Origin: Anisus vortex | Lineage: Eukaryota > Mollusca > Gastropoda > Planorbidae | Length of the DNA stretch: 64,000 bases | Direction: 5' to 3' | Assembly (NCBI GenBank): GCA_949126835.1 | Contig: OX421495.1 | Location: 22,850,533-22,914,532 of the forward strand | Made by a program: the position numbers and the translations under genes | Notes under the pieces: model-generated | The model's input: only the letters and a program-made list of their open reading frames with translations | Databases searched by the model: none | Told to the model about the DNA's origin: nothing | Part shown: positions 32,824 to 47,800 of the stretch, one piece after another | How positions within the stretch are numbered: position 1 is the stretch's first letter | Layout: every line of letters starts with the position of its first letter

Positions 32824-35800
32824 TCATGTAGGTAGGCTAATATCTCCACTGATCGTATGACATCATGTAGGTAGGCTAATATCTCCACTGATCCTAGCAT
32901 GACATCATGTAGGTAGGCTAATATCTCCACTGATCCTAGCATGACATCATGTAGGTAGGCTAATATCTCCACTGATCCTAGCATGACATCATGTAGGTAG
33001 GCTAATATCTCCACTGATCCTAGCATGACATCATGTAGGTAGGCTAATATCTCCACTGATCCTAGCATGACATCATGTAGGTAGGCTAATATCCCCACTG
33101 ATCCTTGCAAGACATCATGTAGGTAGGCTATTATGCCCACTGATCCTTGCATGACATCATGTAGGTAGGCTATTATGTCCACTGATCCTTGCATGACATC
33201 ATGTATGTAAGCTATTATGTCCACTGATCCTTGCATGACATCATGTAGGTAAGCTATTATGTCCACTGATCCTTGCATGACATCATGTAGGTAGACTAAT
33301 ATCCCCACTGATCCTTGCATGACATCATTTAGGTAGGCTAATATCCCCACTGATCCTTGCATGACATCATGTAGGTAGGCTAATATCCCCACTAATCCTT
33401 GCATAACATCATGTAGGTAAGCTATTATGTCCACTGATCCTTGCATGACATCATGTAAGTAGGCTAATATCCCCACTGATCCTTGCATGACATCATGTAG
33501 GTAGGCATTATGTCCACTGATCCTTGCATGACATCATGTAGGTAAGCTATTATGTCCACTGATCCTTGCATGACATCATGTAGGTAAGCTATTATGTCCC
33601 CTGATCCTTGCATGACATCATGTTGGTAAGCTATTATGTCCACTGATCCCTGAATGACATCATGTAGGTAAGCTATTATGTCCACTGATCCTTGCATGAC
33701 ATCATGTAGGTAAGCTATTATGTCCACTGATCCTTGAATGACATCATGTAGGTAAGCAATTATGTCCACTGATCCTTGAATGACATCATGTAGGTAAGCT
33801 ATTATGCCCACTGATCCTTGCATGACATCATGTAGGTAAGCTATTATGTCCACTGATTCTTGCATGACATCATGTAGGTAAGTTATTATGTCCACTGATC
33901 CTTGCATGACATCATGTAGGTAAGCTATTATGCCCACTGATCCTTGCATGACATCATGTAGAAAAGCTATTATGTCCACTGATCCTTGCATGACATTATG
34001 TAGGTAAGCTATTATGTCCACTGATCCTCTCATGACATCATGTAGGTAAGCTATTATGTCCACTGATCCTTGCATGACATCATGTAGGTAAGCTATTATG
34101 CCTACTGATCCTTGCATGACATCATGTAGGTAAGCTATTATGTCCACTGATCCTTGCATGACATCATGTAGGTAAGCTATTATGCCCACTGATCCTTGCA
34201 TGACATCATGTAGGTAAGCTATTATGTCCACTGATCCTTGCATGACATCATGTAGGTAAGCTATTATGTCCACTGATCCTTGCATGACATCATGTAGGTA
34301 GGCTATTATGCCCACTGATCCTTGCATGACATCATGTAGGTAAGCTATTATGTCCACTGATCCTTGCATGACATCATGTAGGTAAGCTAATATGTCCACT
34401 GATCCTTGCATGACATCATGTAGGTAAGCTATTATGTCCACTGATCCTTGCATGACATCATGTAGGTAGGCTATTATGTCCACTGATCCTTGAATGACAT
34501 CATGTAGGTAAGCTATTACGCCCACTGATCCTTGCATCATGTAGGTAGGCTAATATCCCCACTGATCCTAGCATGACATCATGTAGGTAAGCTATTATGC
34601 CCACTGATCCTTGCATCATGTAGGTAGGCTAATATCCCCCCTGATCCTAGCATGACATCATGTAGGTATGCTATTATGTCCACTGATCCTTGCATGACAT
34701 CATGTAGGTAAGTTATTATGTCCACTGATCCTTGCATCGTGTAGGTAGGCTAATATCCCCACTGATCCTAGCATGACATCATGTAGGTAAGCTATTATGT
34801 CCACTGATCCTTGCATGACATCATGTAGGTAAGCTATTATGTCCACTGATCCTTGCATCATGTAGGTAGGCTAATATCCCCACTGATCCTAGCATGACAT
34901 CATGTAGGTAGGCTAATATCCCCACTGATCCTTGCATGACATCATGTAGGTAGGCTATTATGCCCACTGATCCTTGCATGACATCATGTAGGTAAGCTAT
35001 TATGCCCACTGATCCTTGCATGACATCATGTAGGTAAGCTATTATGTCCACTGATCCTTGAATGACATCATGTAGGTAAGCTATTATGTCCACTGATCCT
35101 TGCATGACATCATGTAGGTAAGCTATTATGTCCACTGATCCTTGAATGACATCTTGTAGGTAAGCTATTATGTCCACTCATCCTTGCATGACATCATGTA
35201 GGTAAGCTATTATGCCCACTGATCCTTGCATGACATCATGTAGGTAAGCTATTATGTCCACTGATCCTTGCATGACATCATGTAGATACGCTATTATGTC
35301 AACTGATCCTTGAAAGACATCATGTAGGTAAGCTATTATGTCCAATGATCCTTGCATGACATCATGTAGGTAAGCTATTATGTCCACTGATCCTTGCATG
35401 ACATCATGTAGGTAAGCTATTATGTCCACTGATCCTTGAATGACATCATGTAGGTAAGCTATTATGCCCACTGATCCTTGCATGACATCATGTAGGTAAG
35501 CTATTATGTCCACTGATACTTGCATGACATCATGTAGGTAAGCTATTATGTCCACTGATCCTTGCATGACATCATGTAGGTCAGCTATTATGCCCACTGA
35601 TCCTTGCATGACATCATGTAGGTAAGCTATTATGTCCACTGATCCTTGCATGACATTATGTAGGTAAGCTATTATGTCCACTGAACCTTGCATGACATCA
35701 TGTAGGTAAGCTATTATGTCCACTGATCCTTGCATGACATCATGTAGGTAAGCTATTATGCCTACTGATCCTTGCATGACATCATGTAGGTAAGCTATTA

Positions 35801-38800
35801 TGTCCACTGATCCTTGCATGACATCATGTAGGTAAGCTATTATGCCCACTGATCCTTGCATGATATCATGTAGGTAAGCTATTATGTCCACTGATCCATG
35901 CATGACATCATGCAGGTAAGCTATTATGTCCACTGATCCTTGCATGACATCATGTAGGTAGGCTATTATGCCCACTGATCCTTGCATGACATCATGTAGG
36001 TAAGCTATTATGTCCACTGATCCTTGCATGACATCATGTAGGTAAGCTATTATGTCCACTGATCCTTGCATGACATCATGTAGGTAAGCTATTATGTCCA
36101 CTGATCCTTGCATGACATCATGTAGGTAGGCTATTATGTCCACTGATCCTTGAATGACATCATGTAGGTAAGCTATTACGCCCACTGATCCTTGCATCAT
36201 GTAGGTAGGCTAATATCCCCACTGATCCTAGCATGACATCATGTAGGTAAGCTATTATGCCCACTGATCCTTGCATCATGTAGGTAGGCTAATATCCCCC
36301 CTGATCCTAGCATGACATCATGTAGGTAAGCTATTATGTCCACTGATCCTTGCATGACATCATGTAGGTAAGTTATTATGTCCACTGATCCTTGCATCGT
36401 GTAGGTAGGCTAATATCCCCACTGATCCTAGCATGACATCATGTAGGTAAGCTATTATGTCCACTGATCCTTGCATGACATCATGTAGGTAAGCTATTAT
36501 GTCCACTGATCCTTGCATCATGTAGGTAGGCTAATATCCCCACTGATCCTAGCATGACATCATGTAGGTAGGCTAATATCCCCACTGATCCTTGCATGAC
36601 ATCATGTAGGTAGGCTATTATGTCCTCTTATCCTTGCATCATGTAGGTAGGCTAATATCCCCACTGATCCTAGCATGACATCATGTAGGTAAGCTATTAT
36701 GTCCACTGATCCTTGCATGACATCATGTAGGTAAGCTATTATGTCCACTGATCCTTGCATCATGTAGGTAGGCTAATATCCCCACTGATCCTAGCATGAC
36801 ATCATGTAGGTAGGCTAATATTCCCACTGATCCTAGCATGACATCATGTAGGTAGGCTAAAATCCCCACTGATCCTTGCATGACATCATGTAGGTAGGCT
36901 ATTATGTCCACTGATCCTTGCATCATGTAGGTAGGCTAATATCCCCACTGATCCTAGCATGACATCATGTAGGTAAGCTATTATGTCCACTGATCCTTGC
37001 ATGACATCATATAGGTAAGCTATTATGTCCAATGATCCTTGCATCATGTAGGTAGGCTAATATCCCCACTGATCCTAGCATAACATCATGTAGGTAGGCT
37101 AATATCCCCACTGATCCTAGCATGACATCATGTAGGTAGGCTATTATGCCCACTGATCCTTGCATCATGTAGGTAAGCTATTATGTCCCCTGATCCTTGC
37201 ATCATGTAGGTAGGCTAATATCCCCACTGATCCTAGCATGACATCATGTAGGTAGGCTAATATCCCCACTGATCCTAGCATGATATCATGTAGGTAGGCT
37301 AATATCCCCACTGATCCTAGCATGACATCATGTAGGTAAGCTATTATGTCCACTGATCCTTGCATCATGTAGGTAGGCTAATATCCCCACTGATCCTTGC
37401 ATGACATCATGTAGGTAAGCCATTATGCCTACTGATCCTGGCATCATGTAGGTAGGCTAATATCCCCACTGATCCTAGCATGATATCAGGTAGGTAAGAT
37501 ATTATGTCCACTGATCCTTGCATCATGTAGGTAGGCTAATATCCCCACTGATCCTTGCATGACATCATGTAGGTAAGCTATTATGTCCACTGATCCTTGC
37601 ATGACATCATGTAGGTAAGCTATTATGTCCACTGATCCTTGCATGACATCATGTAGGTAGGCTATTATTCCCACTGATCCTTGCACGACATCATGTAGGT
37701 AAGCTATTATGTCCACTGATCCTTGCATGACATCATGTAGGTAGGCTATTATGCCCACTGATCCTTGCATGACATCATGTAGGTAAGCTTTTATGTCCAC
37801 TGATCCTTGCATCATGTAGGTAGGCTAATATCCCTACTGATCCTTGCATGACATCATGTAGGTAAGCAATTATCCACACTGATCCTTGCATGACATCATG
37901 TAGGTAGGCTATTATGCCCACTGATCCTTGCATGACATCATGTAGGTAAGCTTTTATCCCTACTGTTCCTTGCATGACATCATGTAGGTATGCTATTATG
38001 TCCACTGATCCTTGCATGACATCATGTAGGTAAGTTATTATGTCCACTGATCCTTGCATCGTGTAGGTAGGCTAATATCCCCACTGATCCTAGCATGACA
38101 TCATGTAGGTAAGCTATTATGTCCACTGATCCTTGCATGACATCATGTAGGTATGCTATTATGTCCACTGATCCTTGCATCATGTAGGTAGGCTAATATC
38201 CCCACTGATCCTAGCATGACATCATGTAGGTAGGCTAATATCCCCACTGATCCTTGCATGACATCATGTAGGTAGGCTATTATGCCCACTGATCCTTGCA
38301 TGACATCATGTAGGTAAGCTATTATGCCCACTGATCCTTGCATGACATCATGTAGGTAAGCTATTATGTCCACTGATCCTTGAATGACATCATGTAGGTA
38401 AGCTATTATGTCCACTGATCCTTGCATGACATCATGTAGGTAAGCTATTATGTCCACTGATCCTTGAATGACATCTTGTAGGTAAGCTATTATGTCCACT
38501 CATCCTTTCATGACATCATGTAGGTAAGCTATTATGCCCACTGATCCTTGCATGACATCATGTAGGTAAGCTATTATGTCCACTGATCCTTGCATGACAT
38601 CATGTAGATACGCTATTATGTCAACTGATCCTTGAAAGACATCATGTAGGTAAGCTATTATGTCCACTGATCCTTGCATGACATCATGTAGGTAAGCTAT
38701 TATGTCCACTGATCCTTGCATGACATCATGTAGGTAAGCTATTATGTCTACTGATCCTTGAATGACATCATGTAGGTAAGCTATTATGCCCACTGATCCT

Positions 38801-41800
38801 TGCATGACATCATGTAGGTAAGCTATTATGTCCACTGATCCTTGCATGACATCATGTAGGTAAGCTATTATGTCCACTGATCCTTGCATGACATCATGTA
38901 GGTAAGCTATTATGCCCACTGATCCTTGCATGACATCATGTAGGTAAGCTATTATGTCCACTGAACCTTGCATGACATCATGTAGGTAAGCTATTATGTC
39001 CACTGATCCTTGCATGACATCATGTAGGTAAGCTATTATGCCTACTGATCCTTGCATGACATCATGTAGGTAAGCTATTATGTCCACTGATCCTTGCATG
39101 ACATCATGTAGGTAAGCTATTATGCCCACTGATCCTTGCATGACATCATGTAGGTAAGCTATTATGTCCACTGATCCTTGCATGACATCATGCAGGTAAG
39201 CTATTATGTCCACTGATCCTTGCATGACATCATGTAGGTAGGCTATTATGCCCACTGATCCTTGCATGACATCATGTAGGTAAGCTATTATGTCCACTGA
39301 TCCTTGCATGACATCATGTAGGTAAGCTATTATGTCCACTGATCCTTGCATGACATCATGTAGGTAAGCTATTATGTCCACTGATCCTTGCATGACATCA
39401 TGTAGGTAGGCTATTATGTCCACTGATCCTTGAATGACATCATGTAGGTAAGCTATTACGCCCACTGATCCTTGCATCATGTAGGTAGGCTAATATCCCC
39501 ACTGATCCTAGCATGACATCATGTAGGTAAGCTATTATGCCCACTGATCCTTGCATCATGTAGGTAGGCTAATATCCCCCCTGATCCTAGCATGACATCA
39601 TGTAGGTAAGCTATTATGTCCACTGATCCTTGCATGACATCATGTAGGTAAGTTATTATGTCCACTGATCCTTGCATCGTGTAGGTAGGCTAATATCCCC
39701 ACTGATCCTAGCATGACATCATGTAGGTAAGCTATTATGTCCACTGATCCTTGCATGACATCATGTAGGTAAGCTATTATGTCCACTGATCCTTGCATCA
39801 TGTAGGTAGGCTAATATCCCCACTGATCCTAGCATGACATCATGTAGGTAGGCTAATATTCCCACTGATCCTTGCATGACATCATGTAGGTAAGCTTTTA
39901 TCCCTACTGTTCCTTGCATGACATCATGTAGGTATGCTATTATGTCCACTGATCCTTGCATGACATCATGTAGGTAAGTTATTATGTCCACTGATCCTTG
40001 CATCGTGTAGGTAGGCTAATATCCCCACTTATCCTAGCATGACATCATGTAGGTAAGCTATTATGTCCACTGATCCTTGCATGACATCATGTAGGTAAGC
40101 TATTATGTCCACTGATCCTTGCATCATGTAGGTAGGCTAATATCCCCACTGATCCTAGCATGACATCATGTAGGTAGGCTATTATGCCCACTGATCCTTG
40201 CATGACATCATGTAGGTAAGCTTTTATCCCTACTGTTCCTTGCATGACATCATGTAGGTATGCTATTATGTCCACTGATCCTTGCATGCCATCATGTAGG
40301 TAAGTTATTATGTCCACTGATCCTTGCATGACATCATGTAGGTAAGCTATTATGCCCACTGATCCTTGCATGACATCATGTAGAAAAAAGCTATTATGTC
40401 CACTGATCCTTGCATGACATTATGTAGGTAAGCTATTATGTCCACTGATCCTCTCATGACATCATGTAGGTAAGCTATTATGTCCACTGATCCTTGCATG
40501 ACATCATGTAGGTAAGCTATTATGCCTACTGATCCTTGCATGACATCATGTAGGTAAGCTATTATGTCCACTGATCCTTGCATGACATCATGTAGGTAAG
40601 CTATTATGCCCACTGATCCTTGCATGACATCATGTAGGTAAGCTATTATGTCCACTGATCCTTGCATGACATCATGTAGGTAAGCTATTATGTCCACTGA
40701 TCCTTGCATGACATCATGTAGGTAGGCTATTATGCCCACTGATCCTTGCATGACATCATGTAGGTAAGCTATTATGTCCACTGATCCTTGCATGACATCA
40801 TGTAGGTAAGCTAATATGTCCACTGATCCTTGCATGACATCATGTAGGTAAGCTATTATGTCCACTGATCCTTGCATGACATCATGTAGGTAGGCTATTA
40901 TGTCCACTGATCCTTGCATCATGTAGGTAGGCTAATATCCCCACTGATCCTAGCATGACATCATGTAGGTAAGCTATTATGCCCACTGATCCTTGCATCA
41001 TGTAGGTAGGCTAATATCCCCCCTGATCCTAGCATGACATCATGTAGGTATGCTATTATGTCCACTGATCCTTGCATGACATCATGTAGGTAAGTTATTA
41101 TGTCCACTGATCCTTGCATCGTGTAGGTAGGCTAATATCCCCACTGATCCTAGCATGACATCATGTAGGTAAGCTATTATGTCCACTGATCCTTGCATGA
41201 CATCATGTAGGTAAGCTATTATGTCCACTGATCCTTGCATCATGTAGGTAGGCTAATATCCCCACTGATCCTAGCATGACATCATGTAGGTAGGCTAATA
41301 TCCCCACTGATCCTTGCATGACATCATGTAGGTAGGCTATTATGCCCACTGATCCTTGCATGACATCATGTAGGTAAGCTATTATGCCCACTGATCCTTG
41401 CATGACATCATGTAGGTAAGCTATTATGTCCACTGATCCTTGAATGACATCATGTAGGTAAGCTATTATGTCCACTGATCCTTGCATGACATCATGTAGG
41501 TAAGCTATTATGTCCACTGATCCTTGAATGACATCTTGTAGGTAAGCTATTATGTCCACTCATCCTTGCATGACATCATGTAGGTAAGCTATTATGCCCA
41601 CTGATCCTTGCATGACATCATGTAGGTAAGCTATTATGTCCACTGATCCTTGCATGACATCATGTAGATACGCTATTATGTCAACTGATCCTTGAAAGAC
41701 ATCATGTAGGTAAGCTATTATGTCCAATGATCCTTGCATGACATCATGTAGGTAAGCTATTATGTCCACTGATCCTTGCATGACATCATGTAGGTAAGCT

Positions 41801-44800
41801 ATTATGTCCACTGATCCTTGAATGACATCATGTAGGTAAGCTATTATGCCCACTGATCCTTGCATGACATCATGTAGGTAAGCTATTATGTCCACTGATA
41901 CTTGCATGACATCATGTAGGTAAGCTATTATGTCCACTGATCCTTGCATGACATCATGTAGGTAAGCTATTATGCCCACTGATCCTTGCATGACATCATG
42001 TAGGTAAGCTATTATGTCCACTGATCCTTGCATGACATTATGTAGGTAAGCTATTATGTCCACTGAACCTTGCATGACATCATGTAGGTAAGCTATTATG
42101 TCCACTGATCCTTGCATGACATCATGTAGGTAAGCTATTATGCCTACTGATCCTTGCATGACATCATGTAGGTAAGCTATTATGTCCACTGATCCTTGCA
42201 TGACATCATGTAGGTAAGCTATTATGCCCACTGATCCTTGCATGATATCATGTAGGTAAGCTATTATGTCCACTGATCCTTGCATGACATCATGCAGGTA
42301 AGCTATTATGTCCACTGATCCTTGCATGACATCATGTAGGTAGGCTATTATGCCCACTGATCCTTGCATGACATCATGTAGGTAAGCTATTATGTCCACT
42401 GATCCTTGCATGACATCATGTAGGTAAGCTATTATGTCCACTGATCCTTGCATGACATCATGTAGGTAAGCTATTATGTCCACTGATCCTTGCATGACAT
42501 CATGTAGGTAGGCTATTATGTCCACTGATCCTTGAATGACATCATGTAGGTAAGCTATTACGCCCACTGATCCTTGCATCATGTAGGTAGGCTAATATCC
42601 CCACTGATCCTAGCATGACATCATGTAGGTAAGCTATTATGCCCACTGATCCTTGCATCATGTAGGTAGGCTAATATCCCCCCTGATCCTAGCATGACAT
42701 CATGTAGGTAAGCTATTATGTCCACTGATCCTTGCATGACATCATGTAGGTAAGTTATTATGTCCACTGATCCTTGCATCGTGTAGGTAGGCTAATATCC
42801 CCACTGATCCTAGCATGACATCATGTAGGTAAGCTATTATGTCCACTGATCCTTGCATGACATCATGTAGGTAAGCTATTATGTCCACTGATCCTTGCAT
42901 CATGTAGGTAGGCTAATATCCCCACTGATCCTAGCATGACATCATGTAGGTAGGCTAATATCCCCACTGATCCTTGCATGACATCATGTAGGTAGGCTAT
43001 TATGTCCTCTTATCCTTGCATCATATAGGTAGGCTAATATCCCCACTGATCCTAGCATGACATCATGTAGGTAAGCTATTATGTCCACTGATCCTTGCAT
43101 GACATCATGTAGGTAAGCTATTATGTCCACTGATCCTTGCATCATGTAGGTAGGCTAATATCCCCACTGATCCTAGCATGACATCATGTAGGTAGGCTAA
43201 TATTCCCACTGATCCTAGCATGACATCATGTAGGTAGGCTAAAATCCCCACTGATCCTTGCATGACATCATGTAGGTAGGCTATTATGTCCACTGATCCT
43301 TGCATCATGTAGGTAGGCTAATATCCCCACTGATCCTAGCATGACATCATGTAGGTAAGCTATTATGTCCACTGATCCTTGCATGACATCATATAGGTAA
43401 GCTATTATGTCCAATGATCCTTGCATCATGTAGGTAGGCTAATATCCCCACTGATCCTAGCATAACATCATGTAGGTAGGCTAATATCCCCACTGATCCT
43501 AGCATGACATCATGTAGGTAGGCTATTATGCCCACTGATCCTTGCATCATGTAGGTAAGCTATTATGTCCCCTGATCCTTGCATCATGTAGGTAGGCTAA
43601 TATCCCCACTGATCCTAGCATGACATCATGTAGGTAGGCTAATATCCCCACTGATCCTAGCATGATATCATGTAGGTAGGCTAATATCCCCACTGATCCT
43701 AGCATGACATCATGTAGGTAAGCTATTATGTCCACTGATCCTTGCATCATGTAGGTAGGCTAATATCCCCACTGATCCTTGCATGACATCATGTAGGTAA
43801 GCCATTATGCCTACTGATCCTGGCATCATGTAGGTAGGCTAATATCCCCACTGATCCTAGCATGATATCAGGTAGGTAAGATATTATGTCCACTGATCCT
43901 TGCATCATGTAGGTAGGCTAATATCCCCACTGATCCTTGCATGACATCATGTAGGTAAGCTATTATGTCCACTGATCCTTGCATGACATCATGTAGGTAA
44001 GCTATTATGTCCACTGATCTTTGCATGACATCATGTAGGTAGGCTATTATTCCCACTGATCCTTGCACGACATCATGTAGGTAAGCTATTATGTCCACTG
44101 ATCCTTGCATGACATCATGTAGGTAGGCTATTATGCCCACTGATCCTTGCATGACATCATGTAGGTAAGCTTTTATGTCCACTGATCCTTGCATCATGTA
44201 GGTAGGCTAATATCCCTACTGATCCTTGCATGACATCATGTAGGTAAGCAATTATCCACACTGATCCTTGCATGACATCATGTAGGTAGGCTATTATGCC
44301 CACTGATCCTTGCATGACATCATGTAGGTAAGCTTTTATCCCTACTGTTCCTTGCATGACATCATGTAGGTATGCTATTATGTCCACTGATCCTTGCATG
44401 ACATCATGTAGGTAAGTTATTATGTCCACTGATCCTTGCATCGTGTAGGTAGGCTAATATCCCCACTGATCCTAGCATGACATCATGTAGGTAAGCTATT
44501 ATGTCCACTGATCCTTGCATGACATCATGTAGGTATGCTATTATGTCCACTGATCCTTGCATCATGTAGGTAGGCTAATATCCCCACTGATCCTAGCATG
44601 ACATCATGTAGGTAGGCTAATATCCCCACTGATCCTTGCATGACATCATGTAGGTAGGCTATTATGCCCACTGATCCTTGCATGACATCATGTAGGTAAG
44701 CTATTATGCCCACTGATCCTTGCATGACATCATGTAGGTAAGCTATTATGTCCACTGATCCTTGAATGACATCATGTAGGTAAGCTATTATGTCCACTGA

Positions 44801-47800
44801 TCCTTGCATGACATCATGTAGGTAAGCTATTATGTCCACTGATCCTTGAATGACATCTTGTAGGTAAGCTATTATGTCCACTCATCCTTTCATGACATCA
44901 TGTAGGTAAGCTATTATGCCCACTGATCCTTGCATGACATCATGTAGGTAAGCTATTATGTCCACTGATCCTTGCATGACATCATGTAGATACGCTATTA
45001 TGTCAACTGATCCTTGAAAGACATCATGTAGGTAAGCTATTATGTCCAATGATCCTTGCATGACATCATGTAGGTAAGCTATTATGTCCACTGATCCTTG
45101 CATGACATCATGTAGGTAAGCTATTATGTCTACTGATCCTTGAATGACATCATGTAGGTAAGCTATTATGCCCACTGATCCTTGCATGACATCATGTAGG
45201 TAAGCTATTATGTCCACTGATCCTTGCATGACATCATGTAGGTAAGCTATTATGTCCACTGATCCTTGCATGACATCATGTAGGTAAGCTATTATGCCCA
45301 CTGATCCTTGCATGACATCATGTAGGTAAGCTATTATGTCCACTGAACCTTGCATGACATCATGTAGGTAAGCTATTATGTCCACTGATCCTTGCATGAC
45401 ATCATGTAGGTAAGCTATTATGCCTACTGATCCTTGCATGACATCATGTAGGTAAGCTATTATGTCCACTGATCCTTGCATGACATCATGTAGGTAAGCT
45501 ATTATGCCCACTGATCCTTGCATGACATCATGTAGGTAAGCTATTATGTCCACTGATCCTTGCATGACATCATGCAGGTAAGCTATTATGTCCACTGATC
45601 CTTGCATGACATCATGTAGGTAGGCTATTATGCCCACTGATCCTTGCATGACATCATGTAGGTAAGCTATTATGTCCACTGATCCTTGCATGACATCATG
45701 TAGGTAAGCTATTATGTCCACTGATCCTTGCATGACATCATGTAGGTAAGCTATTATGTCCACTGATCCTTGCATGACATCATGTAGGTAGGCTATTATG
45801 TCCACTGATCCTTGAATGACATCATGTAGGTAAGCTATTACGCCCACTGATCCTTGCATCATGTAGGTAGGCTAATATCCCCACTGATCCTAGCATGACA
45901 TCATGTAGGTAAGCTATTATGCCCACTGATCCTTGCATCATGTAGGTAGGCTAATATCCCCCCTGATCCTAGCATGACATCATGTAGGTAAGCTATTATG
46001 TCCACTGATCCTTGCATGACATCATGTAGGTAAGTTATTATGTCCACTGATCCTTGCATCGTGTAGGTAGGCTAATATCCCCACTGATCCTAGCATGACA
46101 TCATGTAGGTAAGCTATTATGTCCACTGATCCTTGCATGACATCATGTAGGTAAGCTATTATGTCCACTGATCCTTGCATCATGTAGGTAGGCTAATATC
46201 CCCACTGATCCTAGCATGACATCATGTAGGTAGGCTAATATTCCCACTGATCCTTGCATGACATCATGTAGGTAAGCTTTTATCCCTACTGTTCCTTGCA
46301 TGACATCATGTAGGTATGCTATTATGTCCACTGATCCTTGCATGACATCATGTAGGTAAGTTATTATGTCCACTGATCCTTGCATCGTGTAGGTAGGCTA
46401 ATATCCCCACTTATCCTAGCATGACATCATGTAGGTAAGCTATTATGTCCACTGATCCTTGCATGACATCATGTAGGTAAGCTATTATGTCCACTGATCC
46501 TTGCATCATGTAGGTAGGCTAATATCCCCACTGATCCTAGCATGACATCATGTAGGTAGGCTATTATGCCCACTGATCCTTGCATGACATCATGTAGGTA
46601 AGCTTTTATCCCTACTGTTCCTTGCATGACATCATGTAGGTATGCTATTATGTCCACTGATCCTTGCATGACATCATGTAGGTAAGTTATTATGTCCACT
46701 GATCCTTGCATCGTGTAGGTAGGCTAATATCCCCACTGATCCTAGCATGACATCATGTAGGTAAGCTATTATGTCCACTGATCCTTGCATGACATCATGT
46801 AGGTATGCTATTATGTCCACTGATCCTTGCATCATAAAGGTAGGCTAATATCCCCACTGATCCTAGCATGACATCATGTAGGTAGGCTAATATCCCCACT
46901 GATCCTTGCATGACATCATGTAGGTAGGCTATTATGCCCACTGATCCTTGCATGACATCATGTAGGTAAGCTATTATGCCCACTGATCCTTGCATGACAT
47001 CATGTAGGTAAGCTATTATGTCCACTGATCCTTGAATGACATCATGTAGGTAAGCTATTATGTCCACTGATCCTTGCATGACATCATGTAGGTAAGCTAT
47101 TATGTCCACTGATCCTTGAATGACATCTTGTAGGTAAGCTATTATGTCCACTCATCCTTTCATGACATCATGTAGGTAAGCTATTATGCCCACTGATCCT
47201 TGCATGACATCATGTAGGTAAGCTATTATGTCCACTGATCCTTGCATGACATCATGTAGATACGCTATTATGTCAACTGATCCTTGAAAGACATCATGTA
47301 GGTAAGCTATTATGTCCAATGATCCTTGCATGACATCATGTAGGTAAGCTATTATGTCCACTGATCCTTGCATGACATCATGTAGGTAAGCTATTATGTC
47401 TACTGATCCTTGAATGACATCATGTAGGTAAGCTATTATGCCCACTGATCCTTGCATGACATCATGTAGGTAAGCTATTATGTCCACTGATCCTTGCATG
47501 ACATCATGTAGGTAAGCTATTATGTCCACTGATCCTTGCATGACATCATGTAGGTAAGCTATTATGCCCACTGATCCTTGCATGACATCATGTAGGTAAG
47601 CTATTATGTCCACTGAACCTTGCATGACATCATGTAGGTAAGCTATTATGTCCACTGATCCTTGCATGACATCATGTAGGTAAGCTATTATGCCTACTGA
47701 TCCTTGCATGACATCATGTAGGTAAGCTATTATGTCCACTGATCCTTGCATGACATCATGTAGGTAAGCTATTATGCCCACTGATCCTTGCATGACATCA

